Source: Anodontia alba (Eukaryota; Mollusca; Bivalvia; Lucinida; Lucinidae). Taken from it: a stretch of DNA of 64,000 bases. This document shows positions 1 through 11,500 of this stretch, one piece after another. The position numbers were made by a program, and so were the translations under genes. Each line of letters opens with the position of its first letter. Positions within the stretch are counted from its first letter, which is position 1. Under the pieces are notes generated by a model, which had not been told where the DNA came from, did not search any database, and was given only the letters and a program-made list of their open reading frames with translations. The stretch spans positions 12,242,610 to 12,306,609 of the forward strand of contig OZ024828.1 of assembly GCA_964016985.1 (NCBI GenBank). Reading direction: 5' to 3'.

Positions 1-189
1 AACAAATGCTGTCTTTGTAACGAGGGTTCACTGTATAAGTCTTTGTAATGAGGTTCCAAACAGCGGAGAAGTATCCTACTGGAGGGCGGACCGTGGTCTG
101 CGGACCGTGGTCTGATAGACTCAATGTGTATTGCTGTGTATTTTGTTTACGTCTTACGCCATTGAAATGGACGCTGATATCATCAAATG

Positions 190-1060
190 CTAAAATGGAA
201 TCAGAACGGTGTCAGACTAAATCGCTCTGTGGTAGGGTGACTTTCAAGACTGAAAAAATGTGAACTGGACAACCCCGCCCCCTCTCTCGTACAACAAGAT
301 GTGTCATATATCAAACTGTTTCCCATTCTCTGTAGTTTCTGAAACCGCCAGCAAAAAATGTCATAAATGAAGGCGAGCTCAGAAATCCAATATGGCCGCC
401 AACATAGCCGCCAAAGACTAAAAGTCTGCTTTTGAAGCCTAAATCATCTTCTGGTTGTTCTAGTATGCATGTAAAATGTATATTTAGATTGATATGTACT
501 CGTTACAGACAATACTATTTATTTAAATACAAAAGGACGCATAATTTAAACATTGAAGACAAAATTTGAGGACAAATGGCCAATGTTTGGTCTAAAAATA
601 GAGTACTTAGAAAAAACAGAAGTTCCCTAAAATTACAAAAGCGATATTACTTGCTTCATTTTAATTTAAACAACACACCAGTTATCATGGTAAATTTAAA
701 CATCATGTTTCTGTTGCAAATATTAAAACCAATAATGAACAGTAAGTAGTTTGTTACCCCTACACCTCCCCCTCCTCCCCCACCCCCTCATCCCCCCCAC
801 CATTCGATTTCAAATTTTCTGAACTGATGCTCGTGAAGCTTGATAAGAAACAATAAAAGAAATGAAAAAGATGGGCAGATTGGTTAACTATTTCATTTAT
901 CAACTTTTTTTTTAATTAGGAATCATTTAATTTTCTTCATAGTTCAAGTTTTAAATTACAGACCTAATAATAAATAAGAAACACTGACCTGGAAAAAATT
1001 GGCTTGATAATGTTTACTATAACACCGGCAGAAAGTGTTATGGAGGGAGACTTTGAAAAT
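190..1060. repeat. Left arm of a large inverted repeat
   Basis: Positions about 290-1060 read as the reverse complement of about 5690-6430. Shared blocks include the GTACAACAAGATGTG block near 290, the ATATGGCCGCCAACAT block near 390 and the TTGGCTTGATAATGTTTACT block near 1000. Arms are diverged by substitutions and small indels. The spacer of about 4.6 kb has no open reading frame that I recognise. The outer part (190-240) also resembles 54683-54730. This may be the end of an old DNA transposon or a duplicated, inverted segment; no transposase is visible. Confidence 0.7.
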
Positions 1061-1760
1061 CCATGTATGTAAACATAGTAAATAAATTAATTGAATTCAA
1101 ATCTAGAAGGAAATGGCAATAATTGGATTTATAAAGTATCATATACATGCAGACATTTCGCAGAAAAGTCGACATACTGTAAGGTCGACTTTAGAAGAGT
1201 GTTCTATAATTGACTTATCCATCCATCGTGGACACTTCGTGCCTGCCTGTGGACAGTCAGCAAATACAATAAAGCTTTTTTTTATATATTTGACATACTC
1301 AAGCTATTGAATTCCCTTTCAAATGCCACTTTTCATTACTGAGGCTAAGCCGTAGGCCGTGCATCTTAGCGCCAGTTGATTTTGTAATTAACCAAATCTA
1401 AGTAGGCCATTTTAAAGGAAAAATTTAAGGAAAACATTAAAACTGATTGTAAATAAATTATACACAGTATAGAATGTTTTTTTTTTTTTTTTTTTTTTCA
1501 AAAAAGAAGATAATATAGATTCTCTTTTATAATATATATCGAATGCAGTCTAGTGCTGGATCTCTGTTGAGTGTGAGTAGCAGACGTAACAAAGTGTCTG
1601 ACTGCAGAATAAGCTAGGGTTTACCCGTATGAGTTCAGCTCTTCTGTTGGCTTCTTACTTCTATACAAATAGTGAAGCTAGACTGTTAGCTCAGATGTTT
1701 CGGTATTATGATGATTTGACCAGAGCTGTTATGATTTCGAACAGATGGCAACCATTTTCG
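1061..1760. other. Stretch with no recognised gene
   Basis: AT-rich DNA with a poly-T run at about 1478-1498. I see no coding frame with family signatures, no splice-site pattern I can use and no repeat shared with the rest of the window. Confidence 0.5.
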
Positions 1761-2093
1761 TACAGTCGACTCTCGTTATCTTGAATTCCTAGAGACTCTA
1801 AAATACTTCGAGATATCCGTACCTCGACATATCAGATTTGCAGAATTAGGGAAAAAATAATTTGAACAATCACATTTAACAAATATATGTGTAACTTGAC
1901 TCTTGAAGTTAGAGATATATTAAAAATATTGTGGAATAGAGAAGAAATTGCTCCTCAGGGAGCAACTTCTTTTTTTCCACAATACTTTTTTACCTGTTGT
2001 TAGATTTTCATGTTTAGACAGGGACCAGATTTTTACTTCGAGATAAGTTGTCATTCGAGATAAGCGAGGTCGAGATAAGGAGAGTCAACTGTA
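1761..2093 (+). mobile_element. MITE family B, copy 1, flanked by TA
   Basis: A 329 bp non-coding element between TA dinucleotides. The left end is CAGTCGACTCTCGTTATC and the right end is its approximate reverse complement (GATAAGGAGAGTCAACTG), so it has terminal inverted repeats. The centre holds a short hairpin (GAAATTGCTCC / GGAGCAACTTC). TA flanks and TIRs fit a Tc1/mariner-mobilised MITE. Relatives lie at 10320-10474, 16693-16943 and 35632-35969. Confidence 0.85.
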
Positions 2094-2199
2094 TATCAGT
2101 TTTATCTTAACTGTATCACCAGCTTCATTAAACTTTTTCCTTATTGGACAAGCAAATAATGAAAAAAAAAGATGGTCTGGAAATTTACATTGTGCCTCA

Positions 2200-2690
2200 A
2201 GACAGCTCCCACACAAAAAATAATGGGAGCTGCCTACTGTAGCTGTCTGTAGATAGCCCGTAGGAAGTGCAGTAGGTTGCCTACGGGAAATTTGCCATGC
2301 AAATCTTGAGTGGCCTACTCCTTATATGGAGTAGGCAGCTCATAGACAATGACTAAAAAGGGATCTGGAGCTGCCTGCTGTACCTATTCTGCTTCCTCGT
2401 CTGTCATTGGCTAGTGAGCTGCCTGCTACTGCTTCTTAAATGCTTTCCTTGCCTATCAAATTGCCTACTACATGTTCACTGGCAACTGAGCTGCCTACCC
2501 TGCCTATTCAATAGGAACTGAGCTGCCTATTCTGCCTACTAGATGTTCATTGGCTACTTAGCTGCCTGCCTATTTAGTTGGTATGGAGCTGCCTATTCTG
2601 CCTACTGCTTCTTTATTGGCTACTGAGTTGTCTACTCTGCATATTCAGTGGGAACTGCTCGTGAGCTGCCCATTCGGCCTACTACATGTT
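2200..2690. repeat. Degenerate GCCTAC-rich repeat, first block
   Basis: The motif GAGCTGCCTACTCTGCCTAC recurs with variation many times, separated by 20-40 bp of variable sequence (for example TAGATGTTCATTGGCTAC). A short palindrome around CCTACTCC/GGAGTAGG sits at 2313-2336. The same motif resumes at 3600-4060, so this looks like one diverged array interrupted by about 0.9 kb. Confidence 0.6.
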
Positions 2691-2696
2691 CATTGG

Positions 2697-2762
2697 CTGG
2701 CATTGAACTCGGTACCTCTAGCAGTAGAGGCAAGTGCACTAACCACTTAGCTAATCACGCTA
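2697..2762 (-). pseudogene. tRNA-like relic (SINE head or tRNA pseudogene)
   Basis: On the minus strand an A-box-like TAGCTAAGTGGTTAGTGC is followed at tRNA-like spacing by a B-box-like GAGTTCAATGCC. The anticodon stem-loop region is plausible, but a paired acceptor stem is not evident. It interrupts the GCCTAC repeat region. It is most likely a retroposed tRNA-derived fragment rather than a working tRNA. Confidence 0.4.
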
Positions 2763-3599
2763 TACATGGGCTACTTGGATGTTTTCTTTTTTTTTTTTTT
2801 TTCAAAAGATCCGTCCTTTAAAATAGCTATGTTCGGTCAGTCGGGCGAGCGGGTGGGCGGGCGTCGTCCAAGGTTAACCTTTTGGTTAAATTTTTTTTCA
2901 AAGTTACATGTTACCTTTATTCTTCAGTGGGTTGATTTTATATTTGGTAGGGATAAAGAGGAGGACCAGTAGGTGTTTTCCATGCAAGAGAGACAACTCT
3001 AACTTTCTTCATTATCTAAAACCCCGTCCGTAATGCCTTTAGGCGTTTTTTTCTTGTTTTAAAGAAAAGAATTTGTTCACAGAGGGAGCGAATTTCTTCC
3101 TAGAAGAGTTTCTCCTGATTGGAAAGGGACTGAAAACCAGAGAAGCGAAGTCGTGTTTCCAACAGAACTTAGTTGACCATTGACAAGTAAATTCAAATTT
3201 GTTCGACTGAGCAACCGATGCTGGATTTATACCTCTATGATACCTTCTGGTTATAATATCTCCATGTAAATATATAAGGCAAGCAGATCTATACATCTTA
3301 ATGTATAGTCAGTATTACACAAGGTTTACATATTTATGGCATCAACTTGCTTTGATATGTAACAGGAAAAAGGCATTGAATTAAATTAAGTGAATTAAAT
3401 GTTTTTCTACCTATAACAAGCACAGTAGTTATGTTCACTAATAAACAAACAAGTAGTCTACTTACATTCACTGAAATGAATTTCTGTTTTATCTAAAACA
3501 TCCTAAATACACATTTTAAAGCTTTATCACAACAAAGGCTTTGCGATCAAAATGACTTCTATATTTCCCCGCCAATTTCATCTGACAAAGGATTTAGAT
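2763..3599. other. Stretch with no recognised gene
   Basis: Contains a T-rich run near 2786-2803 and a G-rich patch near 2838-2868. Nothing matches a recognised gene or any repeat elsewhere in the window. Confidence 0.45.
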
Positions 3600-4060
3600 C
3601 AAATAGAGCTGCCTACTGTGCCTAATAATTGCATAAAGTAAACCTAGCTGGAGCTACCTACTCTGCCTACATTAGAAAATAAAATAGGCTCGAGTTGCCT
3701 ACTCTGCCTACAGGAAAAATAAATTAAGTTTGAGCTGCCTTCTTTGCCTACTACAAGAAGTAAAATACAGTTAGAGCTACCTACTTTGACTCCTGCAGAA
3801 AATTAAATAAGTTTGAATTGCCTACACTGCCTATAGTTAAAATAGATTAAGTTGAAGTAGTCTACTCTGCCTATTGTACAAAACAAACTTACTTTGAGCT
3901 GCCTACTGGTTGCCTATTCTGCCCATAGGCTGCCCGTAGGCGGCAAGAAAGGCAACAAATAGGCAGCTCTTGTCTATTGGAGCTGCCTACAGATTATATG
4001 TAAAACAGTAAGCCACCCATAGGCTGACTAAATGCAGCCTAGGCAGCCTATATGCAGCCT
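3600..4060. repeat. Degenerate GCCTAC-rich repeat, second block
   Basis: About eight imperfect units of roughly 55-60 bp, each with GAGCTGCCTACTNTGCCTAC followed by an A-rich segment such as AGAAAATAAAATA. Same motif as 2200-2690. No terminal inverted repeats were identified. Confidence 0.6.
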
Positions 4061-5160
4061 CCTTTTCTTTTAGCACACGGGAGAGTTAACTGGGTGAAAA
4101 GAATTCCTGCTGCAGCCCTTCAGTTTTTGAAATTCTGTTTTGTAGGATATTTGTGCCTTGGTGCAAAATCAAGACATCTCTCGATTCGAAGTCTATGAAC
4201 TTGTCGGAAAGGGCTGTATTGCAGTCTTCTGATTCAGGATTTTTCCGTTAACAAAAGATCAATCCCTAGAATAAACATCAGTCCTGGACAAATCTTTTTA
4301 TGCTTTTTATGTACATTGTTTTAAACTTATGCTTACAAATGGATACATCATTTACTGTTTCAAATTTCTATTATGCGTGACCTCAAAAATGATAATTCAA
4401 ATAGATATTCTCTCCTTACAGTATTCTTTAAACTGGCGTTAGCTTTCTCCAACTTGCTTTGCTCGGGCAGGGTTTTAAATACATTATTCTTTCTTTCAAC
4501 AGTATAAGCGGCAAGACAACTGTCTTCTTAATGACTCATTGTTTCATCAGCAACAAAATCTCCCTTTGAATTTAAGTTACAATATAGGGATATTATGCAG
4601 CAAACTGCGTACATAGCTGTTAACCAATCATGTTTGGTAACTTTGTTTCCCGATTTAATCGCACTAAGGTGAGTCGGTCCTCCGACTTAATGACAGCTTC
4701 CTACTCCAATCTGTTTTAGACGGTTTGCACCTGACTGTGAATGTCTGCATGTGATCGGGAAAATTGTGGTCCTGTTTGTGATATTCTTGTCTTCAGATTG
4801 CCATTGAGCTTTTTGCTTTGTTTCTTCACGGTGTTTGAGATTATATTTACTTCACAGTGATGTTTTACGAATGAGGTACACGACCCCTTTGCGAATCAAA
4901 CATTATGTTTGTAATTTTGGGGCTGCATCAGAATCAATGGTGATGAGGTTTTTCATAAAAATAGTTAAAGCCCACAGTAGTTTTTCAACTGATAGTTCTA
5001 AGGTTGCTCTTCTGTTGCAGTTCTATGTTCATGCATCGATGGTTTCATAGGAAACATTTGCTTTGTCATTGTTTTTCCTCATCTCTCCTTCATTTGAAGT
5101 CTAGGGAAGGAAGGCTGTGCTTCGTGCTTCGTGATTGTGGCATTGCCCGGGTATCTTCAT
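4061..5160. other. Stretch with no recognised gene
   Basis: Unique-looking AT-rich DNA. Short open frames are present (for example plus 4835-5050), but none has recognisable family motifs. Confidence 0.45.
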
Positions 5161-5169
5161 ATATGACTT

Positions 5170-5465
5170 TCTAAATGTTGTGGATATCTTCTGGCTATTA
5201 AAAGCCGCTAGTGGCACTGTTTCTGTCTCATAATTATAATGTTTGAGTTGTGGATAGCTTCTGGCTATTAGAAGCCGCTGGTGGCTATATAGCCACTAGT
5301 GGCTGACATAGCTGGTCGCGACTGATACTTGTGGCAATACTGCAGTAACAGAGCTACTGGCCGTTATCATTAGCTACTTTCTGGCTGGCAGTTGTGTCTA
5401 CTAAGTTTTATAGCGGCTTAATTGCAGCTACAAAGCCACTTTAAAGCCGCTACCTTTTCATTTCA
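5170..5465. repeat. Short diverged repeat with GCCGCTAGTGGC motif
   Basis: TGTGGATATCTTCTGGCTAT and a close variant recur about 75 bp apart, followed by repeated AGCCGCTAGTGGC and GCCACTAGTGGC motifs that are partly palindromic. No further copies were found in the window. Confidence 0.4.
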
Positions 5466-5689
5466 GTAAGGGCTAGGAAAATAAGTGAAAAGTTTGAAGC
5501 CCAACCACGGGACTTTAGACACTAAATTAGAATTCAGGGCTCCCGTGTCAGAGGTATGGAAAAGGACCTGGATTTCTAATATGTAATCCTGCCACCCCGT
5601 TCAGAGGAAAAACATTTATAGGTGCATATTGTATGATGACAAGTGCCTTTTATTTCTATGTTTTGTCTCAATTAATTTATTGACAAGGT

Positions 5690-6500
5690 TTAAATAGTTT
5701 CAAATTTTCCCGCAACAAGTTTTGTCGGTGTCATAGTAAATATTGTCAAGCCAATTTTACCCGGGATATGATTTCTTATTTATTGTTCAGTTTGTAAATT
5801 AAAACTTAAATTCTGAAGCAAATCGAATTATTCCTGGAAAACAGAGGTTGATAAATGAAATAGCTTGCCATTCTGCCTGTCTTTATCATTTTTTGTACTG
5901 TTGTTTATCAGCCTTTACCATAGTCAGTTCAGAAGCGATGAATTCGGAAGATGGGGCGTAGGGGTAAAACCACTTACTGTTTAATACTAGATTAATAATT
6001 CATACAGAAACATGAGTTTTGAGCAGTCCATGATACCTGGTGTGTTGTTTAAATTAAAGTCAAGTAAGAAATATCACTATTGTAATTTTCAGGAACTTCT
6101 GTTACCTCTCAGTACGCCATTTTTAGACCTAATATTGATCTTTTGATCCCTAAAATTGCCTTTAATTTTTAAATTATGCTTCTTTTTTTTATCTAAATAT
6201 ATAGTCTTGCTTGTAATGAATTAAGGACAATCTAAATATACACGTTGTATGCATACTTATACAAATAGAAGACGATTTAGGCTTAAAAGGCAGACTTTTA
6301 GTATTAGGCGGCCATGTTGGCGGCTATATTGGAATTCTTGGCTCGCCATCATTTATGCAAATTTATGCCGGCAGTTTCAGAAACAACAGACAATAGAGAA
6401 CATTTTGATATATGGCACATCTTGTTGTACTAAGAGGTCCGGGTTACCCCTAGAAAGAGTAGCCAGTTTCACTCATTGTCACCCTACCACTGTGTCTTTG
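5690..6500. repeat. Right arm of the large inverted repeat
   Basis: Reverse-complement partner of 190-1060. The TATTGGAATTCTTGGCTCGC block near 6330 and the GTCAAGCCAATTTTACCC block near 5746 pair with the left arm. A direct repeat shared with 54.7 kb begins at its outer edge, near 6488. Confidence 0.7.
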
Positions 6501-6835
6501 ATGCAAAGGAACTCTGAGAGTAGCAATGTGAATTTCCCTTCAAAATAATGGAAAATAAAGTTTCAATAAATTGCATAACTTTTATTGCAGTGGACATCTA
6601 ATGACCCATAATTACTGTTAAACTTTTTCAAATGAAATTTGTTTGAACCTATTGTTTGTCCATTTTTGCTATTAAAATGCATTGAAAATGGAAAAGTTGT
6701 ACACAGTGCTGTCCCCCCTCCAACCCCCGCCCCGTGCCTTAGCTAACCCTTTTGCAGGCATTTGCATATGCGTATTTTACACAACTTGTGTAAATGGCTA
6801 CCTGAGATAAGTGTTGGGGTGGGGGAACGACACCC

Positions 6836-6891
<56 letters not shown>

Positions 6892-7140
6892 AAAAACAAA
6901 TTTCACTCTCACTGTAGCAGTTTTAAGCATGGAAAGAAGACAGCTGTTTTAAATTGAACTATCTGACTGTGATGTCCTGGCATATTCATTCTAGTAAACA
7001 CTACAATTTAATCGGTCCATATATTTGTCCATCTGCCTGACTTCTGTTGCACAAATGCAGCCTCCACTCAGTACCTTACGAATTTAAAGTGTGAATCAGT
7101 AACGTCCATTTGAAGAGCAACTGTACGACACAAGATACAT
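6488..7140 (+). repeat. Dispersed direct repeat, copy 1
   Basis: Strong collinear similarity, same strand, to 54717-55425: TTTGATGCAAAGGA, ATAATGGAAAATAAAG, TCCTGGCATATTCATTCTAG and CAACTGTACGACACAAGATA recur in the same order. The copies differ by substitutions and by different simple sequence in the middle: (GA)n here, poly-G and (AAC)n there. No coding content is recognised. Confidence 0.75.
6836..6889 (+). repeat. (GA)n microsatellite
   Basis: About 26 uninterrupted GA units inside the dispersed direct repeat. Confidence 0.95.
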
Positions 7141-7975
7141 GCAAGAGTAATGGTTCTTGCGCTCTGCATGTCATCTTATGCTGATTGATAGTTAGATGAA
7201 GTTGTGTAAAGATAGTGTGAATGGTTTTCAAGTTATTGAGCGGACACGATTGTGTGACAGAGTTCCAGGAAATAATTAAAAAGTATAAATGCGAGAGTTA
7301 TGGTTCTTGCACGCTGCACGTCCTTTAATATTGATTGATATTTTTATGAAGTTTTTTGAAGATAGCTTGAACAATTTTCAAGTTATAGACCGGACACGAT
7401 TATGTGACAGAGTCCAAGAGAAATAACTAAAAAAAGTATAAACGCAAGAGTTATGATTCTTGCAATCTGCACATTGTCTAATATTGATTGATATTTATAT
7501 GACGTTTGGTGAAGATAGCGTGAACGGTTTTTAGGTTATAGAGCGGACATGATCTTGTGACAGAGTCCCAGGGAAATAACTCAAAAAGTATAAATGCAAG
7601 AGTTATGGTTCTTGAGCTCTGCACGTCCTCTTATGTTATTTGATATTTAAATGAAGTTTCGTGTAGACAGCTTTAACGGTTTTTAAGGTATAGAGAGGAC
7701 ACGATTCGAGACAGAGTCAAAAAGTATAAAACAAGAGTTATGGTTCTTGTGCTTTGCACGTCGTCTAATGTTGATTTATATTTATATGAAGTTTTGTGAC
7801 AATAGCTTGAACAGTTTTCAAGTTATAGAGCAGACACAATTTTGTGACAGAGTCCAGTGGATATAACTAAAAAGTATAAATGCAAGAGTTATGGATCTTG
7901 AGCTTTGCACCTCCTCTAATGATGACTGATATTTATATGAAGCTTCGTGAAGATAGCATGAACGGTTTTCAAGTT
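7136..7975 (+). repeat. Tandem array of about 150 bp units
   Basis: Six imperfect units. Each starts near AAAGTATAAATGCAAGAG, runs through GTTATGGTTCTTG and GCACGTC, and ends near AAGTTATAGAGCGGACACGA. Starts fall near 7136, 7280, 7433, 7584, 7721 and 7870. The last unit is interrupted by a family A MITE, and its end resumes at 8254. Arrays like this are typical of the core of bivalve 'pearl'-type non-autonomous elements; that assignment is inference. Confidence 0.8.
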
Positions 7976-8253
7976 CATAACGAAAACAAGCCTATTCAAA
8001 TATACTGAAAATTCTACCACCAAAAAATGAAAATTTTCTAGATAAAAATTTTGATATTTTTTTTATTTCTGCTCAAAACATAGATTGTGGGTACTCGTTA
8101 GAACCGCCTCGCCGAGGCGGTTCTAACGAGTACCCACAATTTATGTTTTTGGAAGAAATAAGAAAAATAATATATACCCCTGTAAACCCCAGTTTTGCTA
8201 TATAAAAGTGGGGTTTAAGGGGGTCAACATTACTTAGGCATGTTTTCGTGATG
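7976..8253 (+). mobile_element. MITE family A, copy 1 (inside the tandem array)
   Basis: Full-length ~278 bp copy running from CATAACGAAAACAAGCC to GGCATGTTTTCGTGATG. Family layout is: left arm with AAAATTTTC and GATAAAAA segments; TTTCTGCTCAAAACATAG; a central palindrome; then GTATACCCCTGTAAACCCC and AAAGTGGGGTTTAAGGGG. The central palindrome is perfect here (CGTTAGAACCGCCTCG and its complement). Sibling tandem units show the pre-insertion sequence AAGTTATAGAGCGG, so the break fell between AAGTT and ATAGAG. Confidence 0.9.
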
Positions 8254-8345
8254 ATAGAGCGGACACGAGTGTGACAGACAGACAGACATCCGGGGGAAAA
8301 CAATAAGTCTCCCAACTTGTGACCCTAAAGGGGGGAGACATAAAA
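8254..8345 (+). repeat. End segment of the ~150 bp tandem element
   Basis: ATAGAGCGGACACGAGTGTG completes the last tandem unit after the MITE. It is followed by a CAGA repeat and a GGGGGGAGACATAA terminus. The terminal block probably marks the 3' boundary of the tandem-repeat element. Confidence 0.5.
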
Positions 8346-8518
8346 AGACATGATAAAAATAAAATAAAACAAAACAAGTAGTTATTAAGATTTAGTTAAA
8401 TAGTTCAACAATCTTTAGGTACTTGTTAATTATTCAGTCGTTTCAAGAACACTCCTACGAATGATTTTTTTTTCTTTTTTTGTAAGAACAGTCTAAAACT
8501 CATCTCTGTGGAATAGCA

Positions 8519-8566
8519 TCAATACAGCTCCAACTCGATCGGATAATGGTCACTCACATCCCGCAT
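8519..8566 (-). CDS. DNASE1-like: DNase I-like gene, exon 7 (end)
   Basis: 48 nt, acceptor TTTTATAG, encoding [15 protein letters not shown] and TGA. SDHYP carries the catalytic His305 near the C-terminus, exactly where the family expects it. Confidence 0.88.
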   Translation of the reverse strand: MRDVSDHYPIELELY

Positions 8567-11500
8567 CTATAAAATAAAACCAATATTATGTAATGACTGA
8601 ACAGGTGGGAAACATATCCGATTTCATTCCCTTACAGGGAAACAACCTCATTAACAGATGAAGTATAGCAAATAAACGTTATCGTCAGTTTTAGTTTGGT
8701 TCAAACTATTTGATTGGTTTTAATCGCAATATTATTTATTTATTTCCATATTACATTACGAAAACACGACTATTGAAATATATTGAGAATTTTACCACCA
8801 AAAAATGAAAATTTTCAGATAAAAATTTCTTATATTTTTCAAATTTATGCTAAAAACATAGGTTGTGGTACTCGCTAGAGCCTTCTATACGAGGCGGTTC
8901 TAAGGTGTACCAAAATCAATGTTTTTGAACAGAAATAAGAAAACATAATGGATACCCCTGTAATTCTGAGTTTTACCATACAAAGGTGGGGTTTAAAGGG
9001 GTCGAAATTATACAGGCGTGTGTTCGTGATGTATGTCAATTTCAGGTTTGGGTTGTTATGACTGGATACCGGATTATCCAATAGCGAGATTCAAAATTTC
9101 TGAAGGGTCTCGGTTTGATCAAATTACCATCCTTACTCTGTGTACTCAGAGAGACAGGCCTGAGCAAACAGTTTAGATCCAGATCAGACGCTGCAGAAAA
9201 CACTGTTTTCCACTCATCTTATAGTTAAGATATGGTCAAAGATAGTTATAGAATTTATGAGTTTATAAGTATAAAGCCGGGTACGGTGAGCGAATATGTA
9301 TTTAGGTTATTGGAGTATCAAGAAGTTATCAAATTCAAAATTTCTGAAAACGAAATTTTGAGTCAAATGGGTGTTTGACTGAATCCTCAGAACCTGTTCG
9401 AGCCATTGAAGTTCGACTGTTCGTTGTTTTCAAAATTAGTTTTTTTATCCTCTTACCATTAAAAGGCAACAGACAAAACCATACAATGTATCAATAACTT
9501 TGTTTCCTCATATTATCTAGACCGCATTCTGACAAAATGTGCACATTTTAGATACGGTATTTCTAGACCGCATTCAGGAATGGGTGCACATTTTAGATAC
9601 GGTATTTCTAGACCGCATTCAGGAATGGGGGCACATTTTAGATACGGTATTTCTAGACCGCATTCAGGAATGGGTGCACATTTTAGATACGGTATTTCTA
9701 GACCGCATTCAGGAATGGGTGCACATTTTAGATATGGTATTTCTAGACCGTATTTAGGAATGGGTGCACATTTTAGATATGGTATTTCTAGACCGTATTT
9801 AGGAATGGGTGCACATTTTAGATATGGTATTTCTAGACCGTATTTAGGAAATATGTGCACATTTTAGATACGGTATTTCTGGACCGCATTCAGGAGTGGG
9901 TGCACATTTAAGATACGGTATTTCTAGACCGCATTCAGAAAATGGGTGCACATTTTAGATACGGTATTTCTAGATGCATTCAGTAAATGGGAAAACATTT
10001 CAGACACGGTATTTTCTTCACAGAATCTGATTGCCTCATTTTGATTGCTCGAACTAAACGACTTCCGCCATCATTAATCAACAGCTCAGAGGATTAACCA
10101 TAGGCAACGGTGAGAAAGTCTTCAGGACCTTGGCAGTTTGTTCTAGACAAGGGTCAATCATAGCGCTAGGTTTGCAGGCAAATGTGAATAATTTGGAGAT
10201 GTCTTTTCGATCATCTATATAATAACTGTATTTTGGGTGTATTCATTAAAACCGCATCGTTGATCTCATTCTTAAGAATACACACAACCTACAATTTCAT
10301 GATAAAATATGTATTTTTACTCCTTAAGTTGGAAATATATTGAAAATATTATGGAAAAGAGGCTTTTCTTTGCCACAATGTTGTTAGATTTCCATGATAA
10401 ACAGGGACCGTATTTTCATTTCGAGACAAGCGATTACTTGAAAAAGCGAAGTCGAGATAACGAGAATCGAACGTAATAAAATTACTCTTAAATACCCTAA
10501 ATATTTGTTTCCTTGAGACATAAAAACAAGTTCGAATCAGCCACTGTAAATTGGCTATCTGTGTTCGAGTTACTGAAGTGTAACAATAATTTTGTTGAAA
10601 AGGGAGTTGAGAGAAGTGGGGGTATCCACTTAATGTTTTTTTGTTGTTGTTTTTTACTTTTCCATCAAAAACGTACTTTTATTGGTAATTATTAGAAACG
10701 CCTCCACAATATATGCTTTCATGGCAAAACAAGAAAAAATGTCAGTATTTTTTGCTTGCCAAAGTTTTGAGTATTGATTTTTTTTTTATAAATTTTATCA
10801 CCTTTCTTCACTTTTATTTATTACAAGTCTAAAATGTCTAAAATAGAGTTAGTATTATTTCTCAGGTTTGTTTCTTATATAAAGAGTTTCTAGTTAAGAT
10901 TTATTATTGCCATGGCTTGCAGGAATTTCTGACCTATATGCAAACAGAGTAGACCCTTATCAGACGCCGCTTTCTGCGGCGTCTGATCTGGGTCCACACT
11001 GTTTGCAAATGTCCATTTTATGGGACGCTAGGATGGATAAAACGTTAAATGTACCGCGTTCTGAATCGACACTTGTCAAAAAGTTATCAAAGATACGAGA
11101 CACTTTATTACGCATACACCTATTCAGGAAAGTTCGTCTTACCCGATCGTAATCAAGGTGAAACGTGTCTTCGAATTTGTATATATCCACACTCCCAGGA
11201 ATGACGGCATTCTCGATGTTCGGTCCACTGACCACGAACCTGTCATAAGCACAATCGGTGCTCGTACTTGTTGTGGTATCAGCATCAAACCCCAAAAGCC
11301 AATGGAAGACATTCTGGTTGTATATTGGCATGTCCCGAATATCACTTTCTTTGACATATCTACAGTCCGCATTGAAATCGCCCAGAATAATGACGTCCTG
11401 GAATAAGAGTGACCATATAGAGTTTATTCATTCTCCTATTTTAAATATGGGATTTATAAACCGAGGGAGGTTAACAAAAATCCTATAAAGAAACGAGTGC

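Noticed and set aside
9513..9867. Open frames on both strands with repeated peptides in the 45 bp array
   Set aside because: A 45 bp period keeps any stop-free frame open; there is no start, splice or family support.
11158..11488. Plus-strand open frames around 11.2-11.5 kb
   Set aside because: They are antisense to DNase exon 6, which has the family motifs and splice sites.
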